Position numbers and translations under genes: made by a program. A stretch of DNA of 63,998 bases from the NCBI GenBank assembly GCA_016931295.1, contig JAFGEZ010000029.1, positions 1 through 63,998 of the forward strand. The letters are read 5' to 3'. The notes beneath the pieces were generated by a model. It searched no databases. It worked only from the letters and a program-made list of their open reading frames with translations, and was not told the origin of the DNA. Numbering within the stretch: the stretch's first letter is position 1; the number at the start of each line of letters is the position of its first letter. This document shows positions 17,410 through 26,212 of this stretch, in pieces. This stretch comes from Candidatus Krumholzibacteriota bacterium (GTDB lineage: Bacteria; Krumholzibacteriota; Krumholzibacteriia; Krumholzibacteriales; Krumholzibacteriaceae).

Positions 17410-18566
17410 TCCCCCGCCGGGCGTTTCCGGCTTCCCTCGTAGAGGGTGTACCGCCGGAAGCTGCACCGCAGGGAACCGTTCCTGAGCGCGATCCGCCGCT
17501 CGGGCCGCAGGCCGATCCGCTTGAGCGCGTCGATGTTGGCCGAGAGCACCCACGCCTCCCACCCGGCCCACCGCCGCTTGAGCGTATCGCCGAGCGACCG
17601 GTAGAGTTCCTCGATCCCCTCCTCCTCGAGCCGCTCGCCGTAGGGCGGGTTGGTCACGATGACCCCCTCCGCCGCCGGCGGCCCGGCATCCTCGAAGGCC
17701 CGCGTCTCGATCGGGACGTCGTCGAGGAGAAAGGCGCGGCGGGCGTTCTGGCGCGCGAGCCGGGCGGCCTCAGGATCGACGTCCCCGCCCCCAACGGCGA
17801 CGCCGAGGGGCCGGACGGCCGTCTTCGCCTCGCCCAGGATCCGCTGCCAGAGCGGCTCGTCGAGGTCGGGCCACCGGAGGAAGCCGAAATCGGGCCGCAG
17901 GAGCCCCGGGGCGATATGCCGGGCGATCATCGCCGCCTCGATCGGGATCGTCCCCGAGCCGCACATCGGGTCCACGAAGGCGCGCTCGCCGCGCCAGCCC
18001 GTGAGGAGGATCATCCCCGCGGCGAGGTTCTCCGAGAGGGGCGCCTCGGTGCGCTCGAGACGGTAGCCGCGCCTGCCGAGGGCGCGCCCCGAGGAGTCCA
18101 GCGAGACGACGCAGTCGCGGTCGGCGATGTGCACGTTGATCCGCAGGGTCGGCGCGGCCGTGTCCACCGACGGCCGCCGCCCGGCGATGTCGCGGAAGCG
18201 GTCGACGACGGCGTCCTTGACCTTGAGGGCCACCCAGCCCGAGTGGTGGAAATGCGGCGATGAGACGACCGAGTCCACGGCGAGGGTGTCGTCGACGCCG
18301 AGATGCGTTTCCCAGGGGATCTCACGCACGAGGCGGTAGAGGCTCTTCTCCGTGCGGGTGTTGAACCGCGCCACCGGCACGAGGACGCGCGTTGCGGTGC
18401 GCAGCCACAGGTTGGCCCGGTAGAGGAGGTCCCGGCCGCCCCGGCAGGCGACGACGCGGTTGCCCGGCTCGATCGCCGACGCGCCGAGCGCGGCGAGCTC
18501 GCCGGCGAGGACCGTCTCGAGCCCCGAGAGGGTCTTGACCGTGATCGCGAATTCGCTCTCCGGCAT
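17382..18566 (-). CDS. rlmL: 23S rRNA G2445 N2-methyltransferase (RlmL-type, THUMP plus UPF0020 domain)
   Basis: 394 residues. The N-terminal 165 residues (ITVKTLSGLETVLAGEL..., INVHIADRDCVVSLDSSG) are the ferredoxin-like/THUMP RNA-binding module. The C-terminal half is a Rossmann methyltransferase with VDPMCGSGTIPIEAA (SAM motif I) and the catalytic NPPYGERL (motif IV) that methylates an exocyclic amine. It matches the N-terminal RlmL half of E. coli RlmKL, without the RlmK fusion. The ATG at 18566 is preferred. corA lies 77 bp upstream on the same strand. Confidence 0.88.
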   Translation of the reverse strand: MPESEFAITVKTLSGLETVLAGELAALGASAIEPGNRVVACRGGRDLLYRANLWLRTATRVLVPVARFNTRTEKSLYRLVREIPWETHLGVDDTLAVDSVVSSPHFHHSGWVALKVKDAVVDRFRDIAGRRPSVDTAAPTLRINVHIADRDCVVSLDSSGRALGRRGYRLERTEAPLSENLAAGMILLTGWRGERAFVDPMCGSGTIPIEAAMIARHIAPGLLRPDFGFLRWPDLDEPLWQRILGEAKTAVRPLGVAVGGGDVDPEAARLARQNARRAFLLDDVPIETRAFEDAGPPAAEGVIVTNPPYGERLEEEGIEELYRSLGDTLKRRWAGWEAWVLSANIDALKRIGLRPERRIALRNGSLRCSFRRYTLYEGSRKRPAGDCPGPRNDV

Positions 18567-18642
18567 GATCCCGGCGGCTGGGCCGCCCCTTCTCCTTCCC
18601 GTCCGGCGCGGCCGGCGGCCTTCCGCCGGCGCCCCCCAGCCC

Positions 18643-19701
18643 CTAGAGCCAGTGCCTGCGCCGGAAATAGACGATCATGACGACGCCGACGACGAGCATC
18701 GCGCCGAGCGCGGCCGGGTAGCCCCACGCCAGCTTCAGCTCCGGCATCCGCTCGAAGTTCATCCCGTAGATCCCCGCGATGAAGGTGAGGGGGATGAAGA
18801 TCGTCGCGATGATCGTGAGGACCTTCATCACCTCGTTCATCCGGTTGCTCACGCTGGAGAGGTAGAGGTCGAGGAGCCCGGCGGTCATGTCCCGGAGGGA
18901 TTCGACGGTGTCGATCACCTGCACGGTGTGGTCGTAGACGTCGCGAAGGTAGACGACGGTGGATTCGTGGACGAGTGGCGACTCGCTCCGCTCGAGGCCG
19001 CTCACCACCTCGCGCAGCGGCCAGATCGACTTGCGGAGGAAGATCATCTCCTTCTTCAGGGTCCGGATCGTCGCCAGTTCGTGCATCGACGGCTCCTCGA
19101 CCATCGCCTCGTCGAGGTCCTCGATCCGGTCGCCGGCCACCTCGAGGATCGTGAAGTAGTTGTCGACGATGATGTCGATGAGCGCGTAGGCGAGGTAGTC
19201 GGGCCCCACCCGCCGGATGCGTCCGCGCGAGGTGCGCAGCCGATCGCGGACCGGCTCGAAGACGTCCCCGGGACGCTCCTGGAACGAGATGATGAAATTC
19301 TCGCCGACGAGGAGGCTCACCTGCTCGCCGTCGAGCTCGCCGCCCCCGTCCACCGAGAGCATCCGGAGGACGATGAAGAGCAGGTTGTCGAAGACCTCCA
19401 GCTTCGGCCGCTGGCCGGTGCTGGCGAGATCCTCGAGGACGAGCGGGTGGATGCCGAAGCGGTCGCCGAGCTTCGTGAGGAGTTCGACGTCGTGCACCCC
19501 GTCGATGTTGACCCAGGTGACGGACGGGGTCTCCCTGAAGGGGAAGCATTCCTCGACCCGCTCCACCTCGCGTTCCTCGAGATGCTCGGCGTCGTAGTCG
19601 ATGATCGTGATCCGCGGCTTCTCCTCGCGGGCCTCGTGGGGGACGATCGTCCCCGGCGGCAGCCCCGCCTTCCGCGGCCGTTTCCTGACGAGCCGTGCCA
19701 T
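18643..19701 (-). CDS. corA: CorA magnesium/cobalt channel
   Basis: 352 residues. The long cytoplasmic N-terminal domain ends in two C-terminal membrane helices, with the YGMN selectivity signature at about 312-315 in the loop between them and a basic cytoplasmic end (FRRRHWL). The segments FTDPDEWVN-like VTWVNIDGV and RDVYDHTVQVIDTVESLRD are typical of CorA funnel and stalk helices. It forms a homopentameric Mg2+ channel in the inner membrane. It lies between tag and rlmL on the minus strand. Confidence 0.93.
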   Translation of the reverse strand: MARLVRKRPRKAGLPPGTIVPHEAREEKPRITIIDYDAEHLEEREVERVEECFPFRETPSVTWVNIDGVHDVELLTKLGDRFGIHPLVLEDLASTGQRPKLEVFDNLLFIVLRMLSVDGGGELDGEQVSLLVGENFIISFQERPGDVFEPVRDRLRTSRGRIRRVGPDYLAYALIDIIVDNYFTILEVAGDRIEDLDEAMVEEPSMHELATIRTLKKEMIFLRKSIWPLREVVSGLERSESPLVHESTVVYLRDVYDHTVQVIDTVESLRDMTAGLLDLYLSSVSNRMNEVMKVLTIIATIFIPLTFIAGIYGMNFERMPELKLAWGYPAALGAMLVVGVVMIVYFRRRHWL

Positions 19702-19752
19702 CCCTCCTCCTCTCTCCGGTTGATCCGCCGCCGGGGGCGCGGCGATGCGCCG

Positions 19753-20346
19753 CTACAGTTCGTCGTACCGGTAGCAGCCGACGAGGTGGTCGTTCACCAG
19801 CCCGGCCGCCTGCATGAAGGCGTAGACGATCGTCGGTCCGACGAAGGAAAACCCCCGTTTCTTCAGGTCGCCGCTCATCTCCTCCGCCTCGGGGGAGAGA
19901 GCCGGGATCTCGGCCTCGCGCCGCCAGCGGTTCCGCTTCGGCTCGCCCCCGACGAATGACCACGCGTAGCGGGCGAAGGAGCCGAACTCCTGCCGCGTCT
20001 CGAGCACGCGAGCCGCGTTGTTCACCACCGATCGGACCTTGGCCCGGTTGCGGATGATCCGCTCGTCGCCGAGGAGGCGCTCGATGCGCTTTTCGGTGAA
20101 TCGCGCCACCGCCGCCGGGTCGAAGCCGGCGAAGAGCGCGCGGTAGCCCTCGCGCCGCTTGAGTATCGTGAGCCAGCTCAGCCCCGCCTGGGCGCCGCCG
20201 AGCGAGAGATGCTCGAAGAGGAGCCGGTCGTCGCGGGCCGGCACGCCCCAGTCGGCGTCGTGGTAGGCGACGAGGAGCGGATGCGACAGGCACCACTCGC
20301 AGCGTGGCCGTCCGTCGCCGTCGTCCGTCCGCTTCTTCGCCGTCAT
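19753..20346 (-). CDS. tag: DNA-3-methyladenine glycosylase I
   Basis: Removes 3-methyladenine from alkylated DNA. 197 residues. The zinc ligands of the Tag family are all visible: Cys16 and His29 (CEWC...AYHDADWG) and His187 and Cys191 (VNDHLVGC). The helix-hairpin core and the RNR-KVRSVVNNA and KRGFSFVGPTIVYAFMQAAGLVNDH blocks also match Tag. The ATG at 20346 is chosen because AAAGGA precedes it and because longer frames extend into sequence with no similarity. It is 50 bp upstream of corA. Confidence 0.92.
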   Translation of the reverse strand: MTAKKRTDDGDGRPRCEWCLSHPLLVAYHDADWGVPARDDRLLFEHLSLGGAQAGLSWLTILKRREGYRALFAGFDPAAVARFTEKRIERLLGDERIIRNRAKVRSVVNNAARVLETRQEFGSFARYAWSFVGGEPKRNRWRREAEIPALSPEAEEMSGDLKKRGFSFVGPTIVYAFMQAAGLVNDHLVGCYRYDEL

Positions 20347-20491
20347 TTCAATCCTTTCCCGGCGCCCGCTCCGGCGCCATGGACCGTTTCGCCCAAAGCC
20401 CGCCCCGCAAGCGCACCCGCACCGCCCGGCGCCCGCCCGCCGCCCGTTCCGGCGGCATCGCCCTCCATCTTCCGCCAACGGGCGCCGCGCG

Positions 20492-22009
20492 TCAACTCCG
20501 CTTCTCGATCTGCCTGATCAGCCCCGTGAAGATGTAGTGGTGGAAGGGGAGGAAGGCGTACCAGTACAGCCGGCCGAAGAGACTGTTCGTGTCGTAGTAC
20601 GCCGTCACGCTGAGGCGGTGGCGATCCCCCGCCCCGCGGATGCCGAAGGCGAGCCACGCCCGGCCGGGGAGCTTCATCTCGGCCCTGAGCAAAAGCCGGC
20701 GGCCCGGCACGAGGTCCTCGATCCGCCAGAAGTCGATCACGTCGTTCACCTGGAGATGCGTGCGGCTGCGCCGGCCGCGCGCGGCGCCGACGCCGCCGAG
20801 CACCGTGTCCGCCCAGCCGCGGAGGCGCCACATCCAGTTGCCGGCGAACCACCCCTCCTTCCCGCCGATCCGGCAGATCGAGCGGAAGAGCGACGCGGGC
20901 TCCCTGTCCGAGAGGATGGCGTACTCGGCGGTGTACCGCGCCCCGCCGGGAAGCTCGTGGAGCTTGAGGGCCAGCTCGTGGGCCGGCGGGTAGGCGTGCG
21001 TCCAGCGCGTGTGTATCCGGTCCTGCTCCTCCCTCGTCATCGCGCGGACGATCGCCTCGCGATAGGAGAGCGGCCTGAAGGGGAGGATCTTCCGGATCGA
21101 GTCCTCCTGCACGACGACGTCGTTGCGGAGCCCCTCCATCAGGGCGCGTGTCATGGCGGCGGGCACCGGCGTGAGGAAACTCGCGGCGAAGGCGTAGAAA
21201 CGGATGGTGTCTCCCGGGACGCGCACGAAGAGGCGCCGCCGGCCGAGCAGCCGGGCGAGGATCTCGGCCATGCGGCGGTAGGTGAGGACGTCCAGCCCGC
21301 CGATGTCGAACTCGCGCCCCGTGGTGGCCTCCGTCTCGAGGCAGCCGACGAGGTACTTGACGACGTCGCGCACGCCGATCGGCTGGCAGCGGGTGAGGCC
21401 GAAGCGCGGCACGGGGATCACGGGCAGCTTCGAGACGATGTTCTTGACGATCTCGTAGGAGGCGCTCCCCGAGCCGATGACGACGGCGGCGCGGAGCCGG
21501 GTGACGGGCACCGGTCCGAGCACGAGCCGGTCGGCCACCTCGATCCGCGACCGCAGGTGATTGGAGAGACGCGCGCGGACGTCGCCGAGCCCGCCGAGGT
21601 ATATGATCCGCCTGACGCCCGCCGCTGCGGCGGCGGTGCGGAAATTCTCCGCCGCGCGGATGTCGGCGTCGTGGAAGCGCTTGCGCCCGAGGAGAAGCGA
21701 ATGGATGAGATAGTAGGCCGTGTCCACGCCGTCCATGGCGCGCCGGAGGGCCGCCTCGTCGAGGGCGTCGGCCTCGAGGATCTCAACCGCCGGCCAGTTC
21801 TCGCGGCACTCGGGCGACCGGCCGCGGACCATCGCGCGCACGCGGTAGCCGCGGGCGAGGAGCTCGGGAACGAGCCGGCCGCCGATGTACCCGGTGGCGC
21901 CGGTCACGAGGACCGCGCCGATCTCCGGGCACGGCGTCGACGGCAGGTCGGCGCAGAAGAGGTCGTCGCCGAGGCGTTCCGCTTCCCCGCCGCACTCAAC
22001 GTCGTTCAT
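20492..22009 (-). CDS. NAD(P)-dependent epimerase/dehydratase-like protein with C-terminal DUF2867-like domain
   Basis: 505 residues. An N-terminal Rossmann fold carries VLVTGATGYIGG (about 33-44, dinucleotide loop) and continues as an atypical short-chain dehydrogenase (NmrA-like/complex I 39-kDa-like) to about residue 320. The rest (TRWTHAYPPAHELALKLHELPGG to YWYAFLPFHHYIFTGLI) resembles DUF2867, often fused to this dehydrogenase type. Such fusions are usually annotated only as epimerases; no substrate can be stated. The ATG at 22009 follows the upstream lipoprotein gene by about 36 bp. Confidence 0.8.
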   Translation of the reverse strand: MNDVECGGEAERLGDDLFCADLPSTPCPEIGAVLVTGATGYIGGRLVPELLARGYRVRAMVRGRSPECRENWPAVEILEADALDEAALRRAMDGVDTAYYLIHSLLLGRKRFHDADIRAAENFRTAAAAAGVRRIIYLGGLGDVRARLSNHLRSRIEVADRLVLGPVPVTRLRAAVVIGSGSASYEIVKNIVSKLPVIPVPRFGLTRCQPIGVRDVVKYLVGCLETEATTGREFDIGGLDVLTYRRMAEILARLLGRRRLFVRVPGDTIRFYAFAASFLTPVPAAMTRALMEGLRNDVVVQEDSIRKILPFRPLSYREAIVRAMTREEQDRIHTRWTHAYPPAHELALKLHELPGGARYTAEYAILSDREPASLFRSICRIGGKEGWFAGNWMWRLRGWADTVLGGVGAARGRRSRTHLQVNDVIDFWRIEDLVPGRRLLLRAEMKLPGRAWLAFGIRGAGDRHRLSVTAYYDTNSLFGRLYWYAFLPFHHYIFTGLIRQIEKRS

Positions 22010-22045
22010 CGCGCCGTCCTCCGGGACCGGCCGCCGGCCCGCCGC

Positions 22046-22948
22046 TCATTCCCCGTCCCATCCGGCCAGGCGGGCGAAGAGCCACCAGGCTGCATAGGCC
22101 TTCATGTTGGCGTTCACCGGCTGAGTGTGGTCCGCGTCGCAGACGTACCAGTCCACGCCCTCCGTGTGCGCCGCCTGCCACTCGAGGCCCCAGTTGGCGT
22201 CCCGCTCGCCGTCGCCGTCGGAGTCGTACTCGCACTCGTCGGTCGGGATCCGGTCGCCGTACCAGACGCCGTCCGGATCGTACGTCTCGATGTCGGCGAA
22301 GTCGTAGAGCGCCCGCTCGTTCGTCCGGCAGTAATCGCGGATCTGCTCGTTCCTGAGGTGCAGGTTGCCGTCCAGCCCCGTGCCGTCGAGATGGCCCGTC
22401 ATGTAGACGAACCGCACGCCGGGATAGTCGGCCTCGAGCCCGCTCATGAGGGAGAGGTAGAGCTCGATGTCGGCGACGGAGGCGTCGCTCACCTGCCCGC
22501 ACCATGCCCACATCACGACGTTGATCTCCGGGTGCGCGGCGAGGAACTCGCGCGTCGCCCCTTCCCACGCCGTGAAGTTCGGGCTTCCGAGGTCGTAGGC
22601 CGACGTCGAGACGTCCGTCCGCAGGGCGAGGATCCCCTCCCCGCCCGTCGACGAGTACCGGTAGTCGTCGCCGGCGAAGCCGACCAGCCCGCTCATGCCG
22701 CTCGTGATCTGGCTGCCGTGCGAGGTGTGCTCGTAGGCGATGCGGAGCTGCTCCTTCGCCGCGTCGATCGCCCACGAGGGGATCCGGTCGAGATCGATGC
22801 AGGCGTGGTCGACGATGATCGCCCCGGTGGTGTCGCCGCCGCCCCCGCCGCCGCCCCCGCCGCCGGGATCGGAGGTCGTGGCCGTCTCGTCGTCGCACCC
22901 GGCCGCGAGCGCAGCCGCGAGAGCGAGAGCGATGCAGAATCGTTTCAT
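22046..22948 (-). CDS. Secreted lipoprotein with poly-glycine linker, unknown
   Basis: 300 residues. The signal peptide MKRFCIALALAAALAAGC has the lipobox AAGC. Then comes a Ser/Thr/Gly spacer with ten consecutive glycines, followed by a globular domain. The domain has recurring features (DHACIDLDRIP, EHTSHGSQITSGM, VMWAWCGQ, YMTGHLDG, DADHTQPVN) with conserved His, Asp and Trp that could form a hydrolase active site in the style of SGNH or calcium-binding enzymes. I cannot name the family. The ATG at 22948 has AAAGGAAC upstream and a promoter beyond it. Confidence 0.75.
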   Translation of the reverse strand: MKRFCIALALAAALAAGCDDETATTSDPGGGGGGGGGGDTTGAIIVDHACIDLDRIPSWAIDAAKEQLRIAYEHTSHGSQITSGMSGLVGFAGDDYRYSSTGGEGILALRTDVSTSAYDLGSPNFTAWEGATREFLAAHPEINVVMWAWCGQVSDASVADIELYLSLMSGLEADYPGVRFVYMTGHLDGTGLDGNLHLRNEQIRDYCRTNERALYDFADIETYDPDGVWYGDRIPTDECEYDSDGDGERDANWGLEWQAAHTEGVDWYVCDADHTQPVNANMKAYAAWWLFARLAGWDGE

Positions 22949-22980
22949 GGTGTCGTTCCTTTCAGAAGGCCGCTGCCCGG

Positions 22981-23009
22981 AGTATACAGGCCCGGCGGGC
23001 CGCGGTGAA
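22981..23009 (-). promoter_or_regulatory. Promoter for the poly-glycine lipoprotein gene
   Basis: TTCACC (23009-23004), 17 bp, then TATACT (22986-22981) on the minus strand, 33 bp before the ATG at 22948. Confidence 0.6.
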
Positions 23010-23100
23010 CCGGAAAAGCGGGTTTCAAACGGACGCGGCGTCGAGCCGCCTGCCCCCGGACGCGCCGGCCGGCTTCCCGCCGGATGCCAGGCAATTTCCC

Positions 23101-23146
23101 GCCGGGCGTGCCGGCCGGCCTCCGCCGGGCGTGCCGGCCGGCCTCC
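23101..23146 (+). repeat. Two tandem copies of a 23-bp GC repeat; describes gap 22949-23265
   Basis: The unit GCCGGGCGTGCCGGCCGGCC plus TCC occurs twice in a row without change, flanked by further GCCGG-rich partial copies from 23062. The divergent gap otherwise holds the two promoters and the palindrome listed separately. No gene is seen. Confidence 0.8.
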
Positions 23147-23165
23147 GGCCGCCGGCGGATTTCCG

Positions 23166-23194
23166 TTGCGCAAGGGGGCGGGAAACGCTATAAT
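23166..23194 (+). promoter_or_regulatory. Promoter of the trpR-like/trpB operon
   Basis: TTGCGC (23166-23171), 17 bp, then a perfect TATAAT (23189-23194). The predicted start falls inside the palindrome that follows. Confidence 0.8.
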
Positions 23195-23214
23195 GTTTCT
23201 ACGCATAGAAACAT
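23193..23214. promoter_or_regulatory. Operator-like palindrome at the transcription start
   Basis: ATGTTTCTA and TAGAAACAT form a perfect 9-bp inverted repeat around CGCA. It overlaps the end of the -10 box and the start site, where a bound repressor would block initiation. As the first gene encodes a TrpR-type repressor, autoregulation is the natural reading (inference). Confidence 0.72.
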
Positions 23215-23265
23215 GACGCCGGCCGGCAGGCCTGGCGACGCACCTCGAACGAGCGACGACGAAAC

Positions 23266-23580
23266 ATGAACAACGACGACGGATTGATCGACGCCTTCTG
23301 CTCCATCACCGATCCGCGCGAGATGGAGCGGTTCTTCGGCGAGATATTCACCCCGGCCGAGATCGACGATCTCGTGCTTCGATGGCGCCTGATGCGTCTG
23401 CTGCACCGGAAGACGCCGCAGCGGCGGATCGCCGGCGAGCTCGGCGTGAGCCTCTGCAAGATCACGCGCGGCTCGCGCGTGCTCAGGAAGAAAAACGCCA
23501 TCAGCAGGAAACTGCTGGAGAAGACACAAGGGGTGAATGATGAACGACGGACGCATCGCAGGAAACCTTCCCGACCGTGA
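23266..23580 (+). CDS. TrpR/YerC-family repressor
   Basis: 104 residues. The arrangement [20 protein letters not shown]...[23 protein letters not shown] lines up with E. coli TrpR around its helix-turn-helix; ITRGS is the TrpR recognition-helix motif. In TrpR the corepressor is L-tryptophan; the pairing with trpB supports the same ligand here, but this is inferred. The last 44 bp overlap the trpB start, which sits behind AAGGGGTG, so trpB translation is probably coupled to it. Confidence 0.85.
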   Translation: MNNDDGLIDAFCSITDPREMERFFGEIFTPAEIDDLVLRWRLMRLLHRKTPQRRIAGELGVSLCKITRGSRVLRKKNAISRKLLEKTQGVNDERRTHRRKPSRP

Positions 23581-24760
23581 GGGCCGCTTCGGCCCGTACG
23601 GGGGCCAGCTCGTGCCCCCCGCGCTCCAGGACATCCTCAAGGAGATCGCCGCCGCCTGGGAGGAGGCGCGTGTCGATCCCTCCTTCGGCGAGGAGCTCGC
23701 CCGGCTCTACCGTCACTACGTCGGCAGGCCGAGCCCCGTCTTCGAGGCGCGGAACCTCTCGCGGCGCATCGGGGGCGCCCGGATCTTCCTCAAGCGCGAG
23801 GATCTCAACCACACCGGGGCGCACAAGATCAACCACTGCCTCGGCGAGGCGATGCTGGCGCGCCGGATGGGCAAGCGCACGCTCATCGCCGAGACCGGCG
23901 CCGGGCAGCACGGGGTCGCCCTCGCCACGGCGGCCGCCCTCGTCGGCCTCGACTGCGCGATCTACATGGGCCGCGTCGACATGGAGAAGGAGCACCCGAA
24001 CGTCGTGCGGATGAAGATCCTCGGCGCGCGGGTCGTCCCGGTCGACCGCGGCGCGTCGACGCTCAAGGAGGCGGTCGACGCCGCCTTCGAGGCCTACCTC
24101 GAGGATCCGGTGACGCAGTTCTACGCGATCGGATCGGTCGTCGGCCCCCATCCCTTCCCGACGATGGTCCGCGACTTCCAGCGGATCGTCGGCGACGAGG
24201 CGCGCGGCCAGTTCGCCGAGCTCGCCGGGGGGCTCCCCGACAACCTCGTCGCCTGCGTCGGGGGCGGCTCGAACGCGATCGGGCTCTTCACCGCCTTCCT
24301 CGACGAGCCGTCGGTCAAGATCTACGGCGTCGAACCCGCCGGCCGCTCGTTCCGCCCGGGCGATCACGCGGCCACGCTCACGTTCGGCTCGCCGGGCACG
24401 ATCCACGGCTTCCGCTGCTACCTCCTCCAAAACGAGTCGGGCGAACCGGCGCCGGTCTATTCGATCGCCTCGGGGCTCGACTACCCGGGCGTGGGCCCCG
24501 AGCACTGCCTGCTCAAGGACACCGGGCGCGTCCGGTACGTGACGGCGAACGACCGGGAGGCCCTCGACGCCTTCTTCCTCCTCTCCCGTACGGAGGGGAT
24601 CATCCCGGCCCTCGAGAGCGCGCATGCCGTGGCCTTCGCCGTCCGCCTCGCCTCGCTCCTCGGCCGCGAGCGGACGATCCTCGTCAACCTCTCCGGGCGG
24701 GGCGACAAGGACATCGACTACGTGGCCGAGCGGTTCGGGGAGACCTACGGGATCGATTGA
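23537..24760 (+). CDS. trpB: Tryptophan synthase beta chain
   Basis: Condenses indole with serine to tryptophan using PLP. 407 residues. HTGAHKINH places the PLP lysine at 97, AETGAGQHG carries the catalytic Glu, GGGSNAIG binds the PLP phosphate, and NLSGRGDKD is the C-terminal PLP-ring site. Length and motifs fit the standard TrpB1 type, which usually pairs with TrpA; no trpA is within the window. Starts ATG-ATG at 23537/23540 overlap the repressor gene. Confidence 0.95.
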   Translation: MMNDGRIAGNLPDREGRFGPYGGQLVPPALQDILKEIAAAWEEARVDPSFGEELARLYRHYVGRPSPVFEARNLSRRIGGARIFLKREDLNHTGAHKINHCLGEAMLARRMGKRTLIAETGAGQHGVALATAAALVGLDCAIYMGRVDMEKEHPNVVRMKILGARVVPVDRGASTLKEAVDAAFEAYLEDPVTQFYAIGSVVGPHPFPTMVRDFQRIVGDEARGQFAELAGGLPDNLVACVGGGSNAIGLFTAFLDEPSVKIYGVEPAGRSFRPGDHAATLTFGSPGTIHGFRCYLLQNESGEPAPVYSIASGLDYPGVGPEHCLLKDTGRVRYVTANDREALDAFFLLSRTEGIIPALESAHAVAFAVRLASLLGRERTILVNLSGRGDKDIDYVAERFGETYGID

Positions 24761-24864
24761 GCATGGGAAAGGACCGGCGCCTCCGGCTTCGCGGCCGCCG
24801 GCCGCGGGGCCGGGCCGGCCGCCGGCAGCGGGGCCGGGCCGTCCGGGGGCGCCGCGGAGGCCGC

Positions 24865-25545
24865 CTACAGGAAGATCGCGGCGAGCACGGCGGCCACGAG
24901 GAGCCCCGGCAGGAGGTTCATCACGCGGATCTTCGTTACGCCGAGGATGTTCAGCCCCATGCCGAGCAGGACGAGGCCGCCCATCGCGGTCAGTTCGCCG
25001 ACGACCGGGTCCGCCACGAGCCTTCCGAAGGCGGCGGCCGCGAGGGTGATCCCGCCCTGGTAGACGAGGAGCGGCAAAGCCGAGAAGAGCACGCCCACCC
25101 CCATCGCCGCCGCGAGGGCCGCGGCGGAGAACCCGTCCATCAGCGACTTCGTCAAAAGGAGGTCGGGGCGCCCCCCGAGCCCCTCCTCGATCGCGCCGAG
25201 GATCGTCATCGATCCCATGCAGAAAAGGAGAAAGGCGGTGACGAGCCCCTCGGCGAAGCGGTCGGCGCCGATGTGGAGGCGCGACTTGAACCGGTCGGCC
25301 ACCCGCTCGATCCGGTCCTCGAGGCGCAGGAGCTCCCCCGCGATGCCGCCGATGAGCGCGCTGAAGACGAGCACGATGTAGCTCGACGTCCTGAGCGCCA
25401 TGGCGACGCCGAGAAAGAGGGTGAAGAGGCCGATCGCCTGGAAGGCGGCGCCGGTGATCCGCGGCGGGAAGGCCCGGCGGAGGAGCAGCCCCGCGGCGCC
25501 CCCGGCGAGAACCGCGGCGACGTTGACGATCGTTCCGAGCATCAT
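24865..25545 (-). CDS. DUF554 family membrane protein
   Basis: 226 residues with about seven hydrophobic segments. The openings MLGTIVNVAAVLAGGAAGLLLRR, FLLFCMGSMTILGAIEEGLGG and DGFSAAALAAAMGVGVLFSA are characteristic of DUF554 (YqgA-like) proteins. The function of the family is not established; a transport role is often assumed. It is the last gene of a long minus-strand series and converges on trpB, with a GC-rich, repeat-like 104-bp gap between them. Confidence 0.85.
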   Translation of the reverse strand: MMLGTIVNVAAVLAGGAAGLLLRRAFPPRITGAAFQAIGLFTLFLGVAMALRTSSYIVLVFSALIGGIAGELLRLEDRIERVADRFKSRLHIGADRFAEGLVTAFLLFCMGSMTILGAIEEGLGGRPDLLLTKSLMDGFSAAALAAAMGVGVLFSALPLLVYQGGITLAAAAFGRLVADPVVGELTAMGGLVLLGMGLNILGVTKIRVMNLLPGLLVAAVLAAIFL

Positions 25546-25564
25546 GCCTCCCCCGTTCGGCGCG

Positions 25565-26212
25565 TCAGTCGGGAAGCGCCTCGATCCCGTCGAGCAGGTG
25601 CTCGATCGGATGCGCTCCGACCAGGTCGGCCGTCTCGTTGATGATCGTCTTCGGCACGCCGCTCACGCCGTACTTCACGGCGAGATGCGGGAAGGTGGAC
25701 GCCTCGACCATGTCGGCCCGGACGCGGGGGTTCTCCAGGGCGATCCGGTGCGCCGCGACGACCGCCGCGGGGCAGTACGGGCAGGAGAGCCCGATGAAGA
25801 CCTGGAGATGCACGTCCCGGTCGATCGCCGCAATCCGCTTCATGACGTCGGCCGGGAGCGTCTCCCTGACGCCCGAGACGGCGAGGATCGCGCTGATCCA
25901 CGAGTTGACCTCGTAGCCGGCGGGCACGCCGTAGAAGGTGACGCCGGTCGGCCCTCCCGCACCGTCGAGAAGGGTGAGGGCGGGGATCTTGTCGATGCCC
26001 AGCGCGTCGGCCGCCTCGCGATCGGCGAGGAAATCCTTCGTCTCGAAGGAGAGCTTGGCGGAGAGACCGGCGATCGTCCCGGCGAAGCGGCGCATCTCCG
26101 TGCAGCTTTCGCACTCGATCTCCTGCGTGAACATGACGATGCGCACATCGTGCTCCATCTTCGCCAGGATGCCGGCGAGCTGCTTCTTCACGTCGTCGTC
26201 GAACATCGTCAT
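25565..26212 (-). CDS. Two-domain thioredoxin-like protein disulfide oxidoreductase
   Basis: 215 residues with two thioredoxin folds. The first has CESC (about 35-38) and the second a glutaredoxin-type CPYC (about 145-148); each is followed by the cis-proline region (KIPALTL and GVPKTI). This layout matches the PDO/glutaredoxin-like family of archaea and some bacteria, which reduce or shuffle disulfides in the cytosol. There is no signal peptide. The ATG at 26212 has GGAG just upstream and forms an ATGA overlap with the membrane protein gene before it. Confidence 0.87.
   Translation of the reverse strand: MTMFDDDVKKQLAGILAKMEHDVRIVMFTQEIECESCTEMRRFAGTIAGLSAKLSFETKDFLADREAADALGIDKIPALTLLDGAGGPTGVTFYGVPAGYEVNSWISAILAVSGVRETLPADVMKRIAAIDRDVHLQVFIGLSCPYCPAAVVAAHRIALENPRVRADMVEASTFPHLAVKYGVSGVPKTIINETADLVGAHPIEHLLDGIEALPD

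Noticed and set aside
23101-23146. The two 23-bp repeats as the start of a CRISPR array
   Set aside because: The copies are directly adjacent with no spacers; it is a simple GC-rich tandem duplication.
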